From positions 1 through 13,966 of the forward strand of contig JAUYMX010000006.1 in the NCBI GenBank assembly GCA_030699345.1: a DNA stretch of 13,966 nt, read 5' to 3'. The DNA is from Methylococcaceae bacterium (GTDB lineage: Bacteria > Pseudomonadota > Gammaproteobacteria > Methylococcales > Methylomonadaceae). This document shows positions 6,941 to 13,848 of the stretch, one piece after another. Position 1 is the first letter of the stretch, and the number at the start of each line of letters is the position of its first letter. A program made the position numbers and the translations under genes. A model generated the notes under the pieces. That model ran no database searches, was not told the origin of the DNA, and saw nothing but the letters and a program-made list of their open reading frames with translations.

Positions 6941-6969
6941 GTAGGGTGGATAAGCGCAGCGCATCCACC
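6941..6969. repeat. Half-copy of the GTAGGGTGGATAAGCG repeat
   Basis: It matches the left arm of the 1625-1698 palindrome, with one base changed in the centre. On its own it folds as GGTGGAT (6945-6951) with ATCCACC (6963-6969). It sits in the 82-bp gap between the seventh and eighth operon genes. Confidence 0.85.
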
Positions 6970-7007
6970 GATAGATAAACCATAACACCACCACAACAGA
7001 GGAAGCC

Positions 7008-8282
7008 ATGAAAGAAAAACTAGAAAATACCCGTTTGCATTATGACGTTATCATTGTCGGCGGCGGCCAAGCCGGTTTATCCGTCAGTCATTGCCTGCAA
7101 AAACAAGGCATTAACCACATCATCTTTGAAAAAAACCGCATCGGCCATTCCTGGCGTAACGATCGCTGGGATACCTTCTGCCTGGTGACCCCCAACTGGC
7201 AATGCCAGTTACCGGACTTTCCTTATCCCGGTAACGATCCCAAAGGTTTCATGCTCAAGGATGAAATTGTCGAGTATGTCGAAGCGTTCGCTCAAAAGGT
7301 CAATCCCCCAATACGCGAAGGTGTATCGGTCACCCGTGTTTACCGCGGACAAAATGGTCAACTGAATGTCACAACCAGTTGTGGTGAATTCACTGCCGAT
7401 CATCTGGTGGTCGCGACCGGCGGTTACGATATTCCCATCGTGCCCGAGTATGCCCACAGCCTGCCCAAGCGCATCAAGCAAATCCACTCTGTGGATTATC
7501 GTAACCCCGAGCAACTGCCTGAAGGCGAGGTGCTGGTGGTCGGCTCCGGCCAATCGGGTGTGCAGCTCATGGAAGATTTGCACTTGGCCGGCCGCAAGGT
7601 GCATCTGGCGGTGGGTAGCGCGCCCCGCTCGCCGCGCATGTATCGTGGCCGCGAAACCACCGAATGGCTATATGATCTGGGCTTTTACGATTTGACCATA
7701 GACCGCCATCCCTTGGGCGACGAGGCCAAACACAAGACCAACCATTTTCTGACCGGACGCAGCGGTGGTCACGAGATCGATTTGCGCAAATTTGCGCTGG
7801 AAGGCGTCAAGCTCTACGGCAGCATGGCCAACATGCACGGCACCACGCTGGAGTTTCAACCGGACCTGACCAAAAACCTGGATGATGCCGACGAAATTTA
7901 TGTCAACATCCGCATCGATATAGATCGTTATATTGCCGACAACAATATTGATGCGCCTATCGAACCGCCATTCCGCAAGGTCTGGGAACCCGAGTTCGAT
8001 CCGGTCAGCATCGACGCCGACGCCGAAAACATCACCAGCATAGTTTGGGCGATTGGCTTCCGGCCGAATTACCGCTGGATAGAACTGCCGGTGTTCGACG
8101 GCCGTGGTTACCCTCAATTCGACCGCGGCATCACCCAAGTCGAAGGCTTGTACTTCATCGGTTTGCCTTGGTTGCATACCTGGGGATCAGGACGTTTTCT
8201 GGGCATTGCCGATGATGCGCATTATCTGGCCAACATTATTCACGGCAAATTGGCAGTCAAGGACGTGGCGTTAAGGCCGTAA
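7008..8282 (+). CDS. MSMEG_0569 family flavin-dependent oxidoreductase
   Basis: A 424-residue flavoprotein, the last gene of the Nit1C operon. ATG 7008 has AGAGGAAG upstream. An FAD-binding Rossmann motif G18-x-G20-x-x-G23 (VIIVGGGQAGLS) opens the protein and a second dinucleotide motif G179-x-G181-x-x-G184 (VLVVGSGQSGVQL) likely binds NADPH. The arrangement resembles class B flavin monooxygenases. Conserved-looking patches include WRNDRWDTFCLVTPNWQ and GLPWLHTWGSGRFLGIADDA near the end. It presumably oxidises or reduces an intermediate of the cluster's product; the substrate is unknown. The 82-bp gap before it, with a repeat, suggests somewhat looser coupling than for the upstream genes. Confidence 0.93.
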   Translation: MKEKLENTRLHYDVIIVGGGQAGLSVSHCLQKQGINHIIFEKNRIGHSWRNDRWDTFCLVTPNWQCQLPDFPYPGNDPKGFMLKDEIVEYVEAFAQKVNPPIREGVSVTRVYRGQNGQLNVTTSCGEFTADHLVVATGGYDIPIVPEYAHSLPKRIKQIHSVDYRNPEQLPEGEVLVVGSGQSGVQLMEDLHLAGRKVHLAVGSAPRSPRMYRGRETTEWLYDLGFYDLTIDRHPLGDEAKHKTNHFLTGRSGGHEIDLRKFALEGVKLYGSMANMHGTTLEFQPDLTKNLDDADEIYVNIRIDIDRYIADNNIDAPIEPPFRKVWEPEFDPVSIDADAENITSIVWAIGFRPNYRWIELPVFDGRGYPQFDRGITQVEGLYFIGLPWLHTWGSGRFLGIADDAHYLANIIHGKLAVKDVALRP

Positions 8283-8395
8283 AACGCAATCTGTAGGGCG
8301 GCCAGGGCGGCCGTATTGCACCGTTGTTGGCCTTTAAGCCATTCGGCCAATCCGGTTCGCCTAATCTGCTAGTAGCACAAATCTTTTGTCTAAAA
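8283..8395. other. Intergenic stretch after the operon
   Basis: It contains GCAAT (8286-8290) and ATTGC (8315-8319) bracketing a GC-rich repeat GGGCGGCC-A-GGGCGGCC. This may fold weakly and end the operon transcript, but no T tract is present. No gene is seen. Confidence 0.4.
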
Positions 8396-8411
8396 GTACG
8401 TATTAACGTAC
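8396..8411. promoter_or_regulatory. Candidate operator of the yefM-yoeB pair
   Basis: GTACGT (8396-8401) and ACGTAC (8406-8411) are perfect inverted 6-bp arms around ATTA, 33 bp before the antitoxin start. YefM proteins repress their own operon through short palindromes with a TGTACA core, and the GTAC cores here fit. This is inference from position and sequence. Confidence 0.5.
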
Positions 8412-8444
8412 GATAAAGCATTCGATCTTGTTTTAGGTGCCATT

Positions 8445-8687
8445 ATGCAAACTTTAACTGCCAGTGAAGCCCGCGCCAACCTCTATCGTCTTATCGACCA
8501 AACCGCCGAATCGCATCAACCCATTGCGATCACCGGCAAACGCGCCAACGCAGTGTTACTCTCCGCCGAAGACTGGTCAGCCATACAGGAAACCCTCTAT
8601 TTGCTCAGCGTTCCCGGCATGCGCGAGTCTATCTTGGAAGGCATGGCGGCAAGTGCCGACGAATGCAGCCAGGAACTTGATTGGTGA
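8445..8687 (+). CDS. yefM: YefM/Phd-type antitoxin
   Basis: An 80-residue antitoxin starting at ATG 8445. The N-terminus (MQTLTASEARANLYRLIDQT) and HQPIAITGKRANAVLLSAEDW show the Phd/YefM dimerising, DNA-binding domain. The C-terminal tail (SVPGMRESILEGMAASADE) is the toxin-binding helix seen in YefM proteins. It neutralises YoeB and represses the operon. The gene overlaps the toxin by a GTGA at 8684-8687, so the two are translated together. A typical intact pair. Confidence 0.93.
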   Translation: MQTLTASEARANLYRLIDQTAESHQPIAITGKRANAVLLSAEDWSAIQETLYLLSVPGMRESILEGMAASADECSQELDW

Positions 8688-8947
8688 GCTGGGAAATCAT
8701 TTACAGTAAACATGCGCAGAAAGACGCCAAAAAACTTGCGGCCACCGGGTTAAAGGACAAGGCATTACAGCTACTAGAGATTTTAAAAAACGATCCGTTT
8801 CAAAATCCGCCGCCTTATGAAAAATTGGTCGGCGATTTAGTCGGCGCTTATTCCCGGCGTATCAACATTCAGCATCGCTTGATTTATCAAGTATTAAGCG
8901 AAGAAAAACAAGTCAAGGTTTTGCGGTTGTGGAGTCATTATGAATAA
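8684..8947 (+). CDS. yoeB: YoeB/Txe-type ribosome-dependent mRNA interferase toxin
   Basis: An 87-residue toxin, close to the usual YoeB length (84). GTG 8684 is preferred over TTG 8681 because it makes a GTGA overlap with the antitoxin stop. The RelE/ParE-fold pattern is clear: SWEIIYSKHAQKDAKKL at the start, PPYEKLVGDLVGAYSRRIN in the middle, HRLIYQV, and the C-terminal LWSHYE with the conserved His-Tyr pair. YoeB cleaves mRNA at the ribosomal A site. It appears intact, so activity is expected when the antitoxin is degraded. Confidence 0.93.
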   Translation: MSWEIIYSKHAQKDAKKLAATGLKDKALQLLEILKNDPFQNPPPYEKLVGDLVGAYSRRINIQHRLIYQVLSEEKQVKVLRLWSHYE

Positions 8948-8962
8948 TGTGGCCAAATTCCC

Positions 8963-8989
8963 CCTGGATTTCATTGCATTTCATCCAGG
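8963..8989. repeat. Short inverted repeat after yoeB
   Basis: CCTGGAT (8963-8969) and ATCCAGG (8983-8989) with a 13-bp loop. It lies 15 bp after the toxin stop. It may act as a hairpin end or be another intergenic repeat; no T tract follows directly. Confidence 0.55.
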
Positions 8990-9061
8990 CTACGCTGGCT
9001 ACGCGGACTAAGTTTTGTTTCTCTAGGGGTTGTTTTAAAGCCGAGGCTCGATCCGAAAAAG

Positions 9062-10279
9062 CTATGCTATGAATTTCTGAGCCTTTTGTATTAATTGTAA
9101 TTGCCGCTGTAATTTCTCTTTATCCATTGGTAAATCTAAAAACGATTTTGCTTCGTCTAGCGATCGGAAAAACTTAGCACTTCTCAGATGGAACCACATT
9201 AGGTTCACAAAATAAAGTTGCAACTGATAACAATAAATTCTCGCGTTATCTGACTCTTCCCCTGCGTGGACACTTGCATTTCGATATTCTCTTAGATGTT
9301 CAAGGACTTGACGATGAAAATCATAATCCCGGAAGAGCGCAGAGCATCGGCTTACAACTGAATCGTTATTACCTCCCCCTGATGTTGAGAGCGATTCCAG
9401 TGCACCCCATAAACGAAGAAAAGCCGTGTTAGCGTCAGATTCGTCTAGTGCTCGAACAAATCGGAGAAGTGCTGTAGACAGGCAGCCTCCATACTTGGAT
9501 AAGCGTATTTGCCTAAGAGTCCATTGAGAATTTGATTGCACAACATTCGGCTTATTGAGCCGGAATATTTTGGTTTCTTTAAAGCCTGGCTCAGACCAAA
9601 AACCATCGAACGCCGGATTGCCATCAGACAAATGCAAAGTGTGTAGACTCCCCAATCTAACGACGTTGATAGGGGCAAGCCCCGTATCTCCAAAGACAAT
9701 TTGAATTCGAGGATTTCCCATCAGGCACCACAGGGCACGTTGTAAATCAATTGCCCGAAGTGCTTTACTTACTGCCGCTGTTGGCGATTTTGCCTTTACC
9801 TTAGCAATCAGTCTGCAGTAATTTCTAGGCTCAGGCGTAACTGGCGAATCATGGGCGCGTAACAGCTCAATTCTGGATTTGAAACGAGAGGGATAATCGC
9901 CAGCAAGGAAACTTATTTCTACGTCGTCAATTGTTAACTTGCGAGGTATATCCTGATTATCGATTGAAATCGAGGTTAAAAATAAATATACATTTTCTTT
10001 CGTGGCGAGTCGTTTAGAAAGTTCTTCATTTATTGTTCTAAGAAAGCTGTCTGGAGTCAATTGGTCTTTTACCTTATTTAGACCTATCCAAACTAAGCTG
10101 TTAGTGTCTAAATCTTCCGCAGCATTGGGGAACTCAAGCATTGACTGGAGTACAGGCAGGTAGTTTTCCAATTCAAATCCATAGGCAGAAGGCCCTCCCT
10201 CTGGATTTACTGTTCGCACAGAAGAAATCCGTTCAAGGACAAGAGAAGGCTTAAATTTCTTTTTCCACTTAATATGCAT
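9062..10279 (-). CDS. Apea-like HEPN domain protein
   Basis: About 405 residues if ATG 10279 (MHIKWKKKFKPSL) is the start. The frame is open back to a TTG at 10375 that lies in a repeat, so the longer version is doubtful; neither has a strong Shine-Dalgarno. The C-terminal part has ALESLSTSG, then EHLREYRNASVHAGEES with the Rx4H motif (R near residue 333, His five later) and long helices, as in Apea-like HEPN proteins. HEPN proteins are often RNases in defence and toxin systems; the N-terminal two thirds is not recognised. Base composition is visibly more AT-rich than the operon, and it lies between two toxin-antitoxin pairs, which suggests acquisition by transfer. No partner such as a nucleotidyltransferase is present. 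Confidence 0.75.
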   Translation of the reverse strand: MHIKWKKKFKPSLVLERISSVRTVNPEGGPSAYGFELENYLPVLQSMLEFPNAAEDLDTNSLVWIGLNKVKDQLTPDSFLRTINEELSKRLATKENVYLFLTSISIDNQDIPRKLTIDDVEISFLAGDYPSRFKSRIELLRAHDSPVTPEPRNYCRLIAKVKAKSPTAAVSKALRAIDLQRALWCLMGNPRIQIVFGDTGLAPINVVRLGSLHTLHLSDGNPAFDGFWSEPGFKETKIFRLNKPNVVQSNSQWTLRQIRLSKYGGCLSTALLRFVRALDESDANTAFLRLWGALESLSTSGGGNNDSVVSRCSALFRDYDFHRQVLEHLREYRNASVHAGEESDNARIYCYQLQLYFVNLMWFHLRSAKFFRSLDEAKSFLDLPMDKEKLQRQLQLIQKAQKFIA

Positions 10280-10371
10280 TTGATTGGTAACGAAAAATCT
10301 AACGAAAAAAGGCTGTAAGGCGCAATCATAGGGTATCAATAGGCGTAGCCGTATGCACTGCATGTTGGACT

Positions 10372-10412
10372 TCAAGCATTCGGCGCATGACGCTATAGCT
10401 AATGCGTCCTAC
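10372..10412. repeat. 41-bp repeat, copy 1 (left of the HigBA pair)
   Basis: It begins TCAAGCATTCGG and ends CCTAC, and 36 of 41 bases match the copy at 11297-11337 in the same orientation. AGCCGTATG (10347-10355) stands upstream, as it does upstream of copy 2 (11281-11289), with a different spacing. Confidence 0.85.
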
Positions 10413-10586
10413 AAAAACACGCAAATATTAGTCGGTTTCGAATTTCATGGCGAGGTTTTCGCCCGCCGGTGCGGGAACCGGCATTCAAATAAGCCGTCGC
10501 GATAGCGACACAATCTCGCCCAGGGCCGTGGTACGCATTTTCGACCAAGATCGTCTCCGGTTACGCTGCCCCTAACCGGAGCGGAA
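10413..10586. other. Intergenic stretch with hairpin after the HigBA pair
   Basis: CTCCGGTTA (10555-10563) and TAACCGGAG (10573-10581) form a perfect 9-bp hairpin six bases past the antitoxin stop on the minus strand. It may stabilise or end that transcript, although no T tract follows. GCCGGT...ACCGGC at about 10464-10483 is a further small inverted repeat. No gene is seen. Confidence 0.5.
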
Positions 10587-10868
10587 TTACCCAGCGATTT
10601 CCAACAATACCTCAGGGTGTTTTTTAGCTAATTTCAGCAAAGTTTGTGCGGCTTTTGACGGTTTGCGTCTGCCTTGCTCCCAGTCTTGCAGCGTTCTTAC
10701 CGATACGCCCATCAGATCGGCAAACCGGCTTTGCGATAAACCGGTTGTATTGCGTGCCTCGGCGATTTCGGAAACCTCAACCTCTGTTACTTTTCCGGCT
10801 TTATTGGCTTTCATTGATCGTACAGACTCCAGCAGGTCTGCTTGAAATTGCATTGTTTCTTTATCCAC
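10587..10868 (-). CDS. higA: HigA2-type XRE antitoxin
   Basis: A 93-residue antitoxin. The start is GTG 10868 (next ATG 10853), preceded by AGAGG about six bases away and inside the last codons of the toxin gene, giving an 8-bp overlap. The C-terminal half is a helix-turn-helix: ARNTTGLSQSRFADLMGVSVRTLQDWEQGRRKPSKAA split by eye into helices 1 to 4, then LLKLAKKHPEVL. The WEQGRxxP signature and the short N-terminal extension match HigA2-type antitoxins paired with HigB2-type toxins. It should bind the palindrome at 11182-11198 and repress the operon. Confidence 0.92.
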   Translation of the reverse strand: MDKETMQFQADLLESVRSMKANKAGKVTEVEVSEIAEARNTTGLSQSRFADLMGVSVRTLQDWEQGRRKPSKAAQTLLKLAKKHPEVLLEIAG

Positions 10869-11172
10869 GTTCCACCTCTTCTTTTAACTTCGCTAGAAAA
10901 TGACTGGGCAAATTATCGAATTTTGCTTTTGCGTAAGCAATTAACAGCCAGATTCGACCATCATTACCGTTGAAATAAATCACTCGAACACCGCCGCGCT
11001 TGCCCATGCCGGTTCTACTCCATCGCACCTTTCTACAGCCTCCGGAGCCGGGAATGACATCACCACCTAAAGGATTTGCCGCGATCCAAACTACAAATTC
11101 TGCGCGTTCTAAATCCGTCCAAACTTCTTTGGCATAACGGATAAAAATTTCTGTTTCGCAAACTGTTTTCAT
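10861..11172 (-). CDS. higB: HigB2-type RelE-fold toxin
   Basis: A 103-residue toxin, first in its operon, as usual for HigBA. ATG 11172 gives MKTVCETEIFIRYAKEV, which aligns with HigB2-family starts; the longer frame to 11202 would run into the promoter palindrome. Family marks are NPLGGDVIPGSGGCRKVRW, then GKRGGVRVIYF, and LLIAYAKAKFDNL, all near-standard for this RelE branch (PF06296 type), whose members cut mRNA on the ribosome. The pair lies between two 41-bp repeats. No inactivating change is visible. Confidence 0.92.
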   Translation of the reverse strand: MKTVCETEIFIRYAKEVWTDLERAEFVVWIAANPLGGDVIPGSGGCRKVRWSRTGMGKRGGVRVIYFNGNDGRIWLLIAYAKAKFDNLPSHFLAKLKEEVERG

Positions 11173-11178
11173 GATCAA

Positions 11179-11206
11179 AGTATACGGCATTGCCGTATTC
11201 AATCAA
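11179..11206 (-). promoter_or_regulatory. higBA promoter with overlapping palindromic operator
   Basis: Read on the minus strand: TTGATT (11206-11201) as -35, a 16-bp spacer, and TATACT (11184-11179) as -10. A perfect palindrome ATACGGCA-T-TGCCGTAT (11182-11198) fills the spacer and overlaps the -10, as expected for an autorepressor site. Transcription should start near 11172, the A of the ATG, which would make the toxin message leaderless. Confidence 0.7.
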
Positions 11207-11296
11207 TTGGTTTTTGAACTTATTCCCATGCGAAACGTACCCCAGCCAGTAAGACGCTATCACTGGAATTCAACAGGCTCAGCCGTATGTCGGTCG

Positions 11297-11337
11297 TCAA
11301 GCATTCGGTGCATTACGCTATCGCTAATGCACCCTAC
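11297..11337. repeat. 41-bp repeat, copy 2 (right of the HigBA pair)
   Basis: It contains a perfect internal palindrome, GGTGCATTA (11308-11316) and TAATGCACC (11325-11333). It is a direct copy of the element at 10372-10412 with five differences. It ends 29 bp before the stop of the MocR-type gene. Confidence 0.85.
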
Positions 11338-11366
11338 AAAACTGTACCCGTGAGTATTCCAATCCT

Positions 11367-12804
11367 TCAACGCTTCTCCGCCATCAACTCCCTCGCCAAC
11401 TCCCCCAACTTCTTCAAAGCCTTTTCCACCCGATCATTCCACGGCACCGCGCAACTCAAGCGTATGCAGTTGCCGTATTTCTTTTGGGTGGCCGAGAACA
11501 GGGGGCCGGGGGCGATGATGATGTTTTCCTGGCTGGCGCGGCGATGCAGTTCCATGGCGTCGACACCGGCAGGCAATTCCACCCATAGTGCAAAGCCGCC
11601 TTCCGGCTGGGTGACGCGGGTGCCTTCCGGAAACAACAGGCTAACGGCCTTGACCGCCAGTGCCACGTTGCGAGCATATTCCTGACGCACTTGCCGCAGG
11701 TAACGGTCGTAACCGCCCTGCTCCAACATGTGGGCGATGATTAACTGATTCAGGGTCGGCACGGCCTGGTGCAGCATGTATTTGAGGTTTTCGACTTTTT
11801 CTTTGTAGCGGCCCGGCACCAGCCAGCCGACCCGAATGCCCGGCGATAGGGTTTTGGCGAAAGAGTTGCAATACAACACCTGGCCATTGCGGCTCCAAGC
11901 CTTGCAGACCGATGACCGATGACCGGCGCAGGCCAAAGCCCAAGTCGCCATAAACGTCATCCTCGACCAACGGAATCTCATGTTTTTCCAGCAAGGCGAC
12001 TAAAGCTTGCTTGCGTTCGTCGCTCATGCAGGAACCGAGCGGGTTGTTGTAGTTAGAGACAATCAGGCAGGCCTTGATCGGCCATTGCTCGATGGCCATT
12101 TGCAAAGCGTCCAAAGACAGACCATCGCGCGGATGAGTGGGGATTTCCAGGGCTTCCATGCCGCAGGATTCAATGACTTGCAACAAACCATAAAAAGTCG
12201 GCGATTCGATCGCAATCAAGTCGCCGGGCTGGCAAATCGCCATCAGCGCCAGCCGCACCGCCTCGCGGGCACCGTGGGTAACGACAATATCGTCCGGGCT
12301 ATCGGCACACTGCAGCTCCACCATGCGCTTGGCAATTTGCCGCCGCAGTTCCTGATTGCCGAGCAATTCGTCGGCGTCGAAGCAGCGTTTACCGAAAGTC
12401 CGCGACACCTTGCCGGTAGCTTGTTGCAAGGCATGAGTCGGCAAAAAGTCGGCATGCGGCACCGACGAGCCCAGGTTAATCAAGTACGGGTCTTTGGCAG
12501 CGCGCAGGATTTGCCGGGTCAGCGATTGGCCGGTGACTTTGGCGGGAGTGACCGGCGCATCGGAGATTTCCGGTTCGGTAATCGCTTGCCGGTGAAAGCT
12601 ACTGACATAATAGCCGGAGCGCAGCCGGGCCTGAATTCGGCCACTGTCTTCCAGCAATCGATAGGCTTCCAGCGCAGTGGAGATGCTGACATGTAATTGC
12701 TGGCTTAGCTTTCTAACGCCGGGCAGTTTTTCGCCCGGTTTGTAGACGCCCTGCTCGATATGGGCAATCACCGTTTCCGCGACGGTTTCGTATAAGTGTT
12801 TCAT
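11367..12804 (-). pseudogene. MocR-type GntR/aminotransferase regulator, frameshifted
   Basis: Two frames together make one MocR protein of about 476 residues. The first, from ATG 12804, has a GntR winged helix (KPGEKLPGVRKLSQQLHVS, then ALEAYRLLEDSGRIQARLRS) and the start of a fold-type I aminotransferase domain (TPAKV... VSNYNNPLGS, VEDDVYGDLGFG). The second, ending at 11367, supplies the PLP-lysine segment CNSFAKTLSPGIRVGW and the C-terminal domain. The break is at 11911-11924, where GATGACC (minus GGTCATC) occurs twice; deleting one copy rejoins the frames as GLRRSSVCKAWSRNGQVLYC. As written, the product stops making sense after GLRRSS and lacks the lysine. MocR proteins control pyridoxal, GABA or taurine genes; no target is next to it here. 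Confidence 0.88.
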
Positions 12805-12885
12805 GCTAACTATTCAGTGTATTTTTCTAAGTTATCCGGCTTACTGCAATGATGCCATCAATACCTACCCCTCTTTGAAAAAGAT
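12805..12885. other. Upstream region of the MocR-type gene
   Basis: AT-rich. A short palindrome TGATG-C-CATCA is at 12850-12860, 46 bp before the regulator's ATG, and could be an operator. No good -35/-10 pair and no strong Shine-Dalgarno for the regulator were found. Confidence 0.3.
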
Positions 12886-13119
12886 ATGAATAGCCCAATG
12901 ATTAAGAATGATGAAATAAAAGCAATTGCCAAATTGCCCTATGTGCTCGAAAAAACCCCGGATCTAATACTGCATTGAACCGGGGTAAAGTCTGAGGATG
13001 CTGAACGAGCGAGGAAAATTTTAAATAGAGATGAGGATTCGAAACAGAAGCAGAAACTGTATATTTTTGGCAGTACAGATAGTTTATTTGGCGATCTATT
13101 ATGCGTAATTAAACTGTAA
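12886..13119 (+). pseudogene. Possible small gene with an in-frame TGA
   Basis: From ATG 12886 one frame runs 77 codons to TAA 13117-13119 with a single TGA at 12976-12978 (codon 31). Both sides look protein-like: KNDEIKAIAKLPYVLEKTPD before, and SEDAERARKILNRDEDSKQK then LYIFGSTDSLFGDLLCVIKL after. No family is recognised and the ribosome site is weak (GAAAAAG). The minus-strand terminator overlaps the TGA region, so chance is a real alternative. Confidence 0.3.
12955..12986 (-). terminator. Intrinsic terminator, minus strand
   Basis: ACCCCGG (12955-12961) and CCGGGGT (12980-12986) form a 7-bp GC-rich stem; read leftward, the stem is followed by a run of T (TTTTTT including the stem end). 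It lies about 120 bp downstream of the small gene at 13109-13318 and would end its transcript before the MocR-type gene. Confidence 0.7.
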
Positions 13120-13318
13120 CTGTTCTAACTCGCGGAGAGGCCGGAAGTATCGACCGCAAAATAAAATCACTTGATGAGTCGGTAATTGCGATGTAAATCT
13201 CAGTCGTTTGTGGATTTAGATTTTTGGTAAGCGAGTAGCAGAGAATATGGCCGAACTGAGAGCTCAGTGAGAACTTCGTTCTTGATTGAACAAGTGGGTC
13301 GTTAATCAGGCCGCTCAT
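13109..13318 (-). CDS. Unidentified 69-residue protein
   Basis: ATG 13318 has a strong Shine-Dalgarno (AAGGAG, six to seven bases away) and a terminator downstream at 12955-12986, so it looks like a real single-gene unit. The sequence (MSGLINDPLVQSRTKFSLSS, then FGHILCYSLTKNLNPQTTEI, ending PASPRVRTVTV) has no signal peptide, membrane segment or known motif. A small palindrome, GCCGTA-TTT-TACGGC (13334-13348), lies just upstream in the leader. The gene ends 11 bp inside the opposite small frame. Function unknown. Confidence 0.5.
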   Translation of the reverse strand: MSGLINDPLVQSRTKFSLSSQFGHILCYSLTKNLNPQTTEIYIAITDSSSDFILRSILPASPRVRTVTV

Positions 13319-13333
13319 TTTCTCTCCTTGGGG

Positions 13334-13348
13334 GCGCCGTATTTTACG
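13334..13348. promoter_or_regulatory. Palindrome in the leader of the 69-residue gene
   Basis: GCCGTA and TACGGC around TTT, 15 bp before the ATG at 13318 and just upstream of its Shine-Dalgarno. It could be an operator or a leader hairpin; nothing decides between these. Confidence 0.4.
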
Positions 13349-13379
13349 GCTTTGAAAATAAGCGGTTACACGGATTTAT

Positions 13380-13475
13380 TTACACCCTCGGCTTCTTCTG
13401 GACTAACGATAGACTGAATGAACCTAAAGAAAAAGCCAGTGATAATATTAACGCGGTGTTTTTAATAGTATTCAT
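13380..13475 (-). CDS. Possible small exported peptide or gene remnant
   Basis: ATG 13475 is preceded by AGAGG eight bases upstream. The product, about 31 residues, begins MNTIKNTALILSLAFSLGSF, a charged start followed by a hydrophobic stretch as in a signal peptide, and ends in LVQKKPRV. The neighbouring frame continues as SPEEAEGVNKSV, so a one-base slip may have cut a slightly longer secreted peptide. Too short for certainty; the end position is approximate. Confidence 0.35.
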   Translation of the reverse strand: MNTIKNTALILSLAFSLGSFSLSLVQKKPRV

Positions 13476-13729
13476 AAATAAAACCTCTGTTGTAACTTAT
13501 CGGATGGCGTCGGTAAAAAGTAATTTAAAAGCAACCACTTACTGTCGTGATAATGGCGAATTAATCGTCAATAGCGTTTATTATTTTTTAGCGAAGTTAG
13601 CATATCCGAACTAAATACATAATCCATATAAACACCTAATACCAATCCTAATAAATTCATATCATATTGTTTCTTAGATTATTGAAGGCTAGCTCAACGT
13701 TAAGGATTAACCGTTCGCCTGTCCTTAGA
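13476..13729. other. AT-rich stretch without recognised features
   Basis: No open frame with a ribosome site, no RNA gene and no clear promoter were found. Confidence 0.5.
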
Positions 13730-13791
13730 TCACCCTTGTGGTGAAGCCTGTCGAAGGGTGAATGGTAAATCCGTTCAGGTTCGACAAGCTC
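13730..13791. repeat. Palindromic repeat (GTTCGACAAGCTC family)
   Basis: TCACCCTT (13730-13737) pairs with AAGGGTGA (13754-13761), and GTTCGACAAGCTC (13779-13791) is the exact reverse complement of 794-806. Same intergenic repeat family as at 776-814. Confidence 0.75.
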
Positions 13792-13848
13792 TCAAGAAAC
13801 AGCTTTTTTATGCTTATAAAATTAACTATTTAGAGTCTGCTCAGTAAA

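Noticed and set aside
10280..10375. N-terminal extension of the HEPN protein to a TTG at 10375
   Set aside because: The extra residues come from the repeat region and no ribosome site supports the start.
12007..12696. Long plus-strand frame of 229 codons
   Set aside because: It is the antisense shadow of the MocR-type gene and has no recognisable domain.
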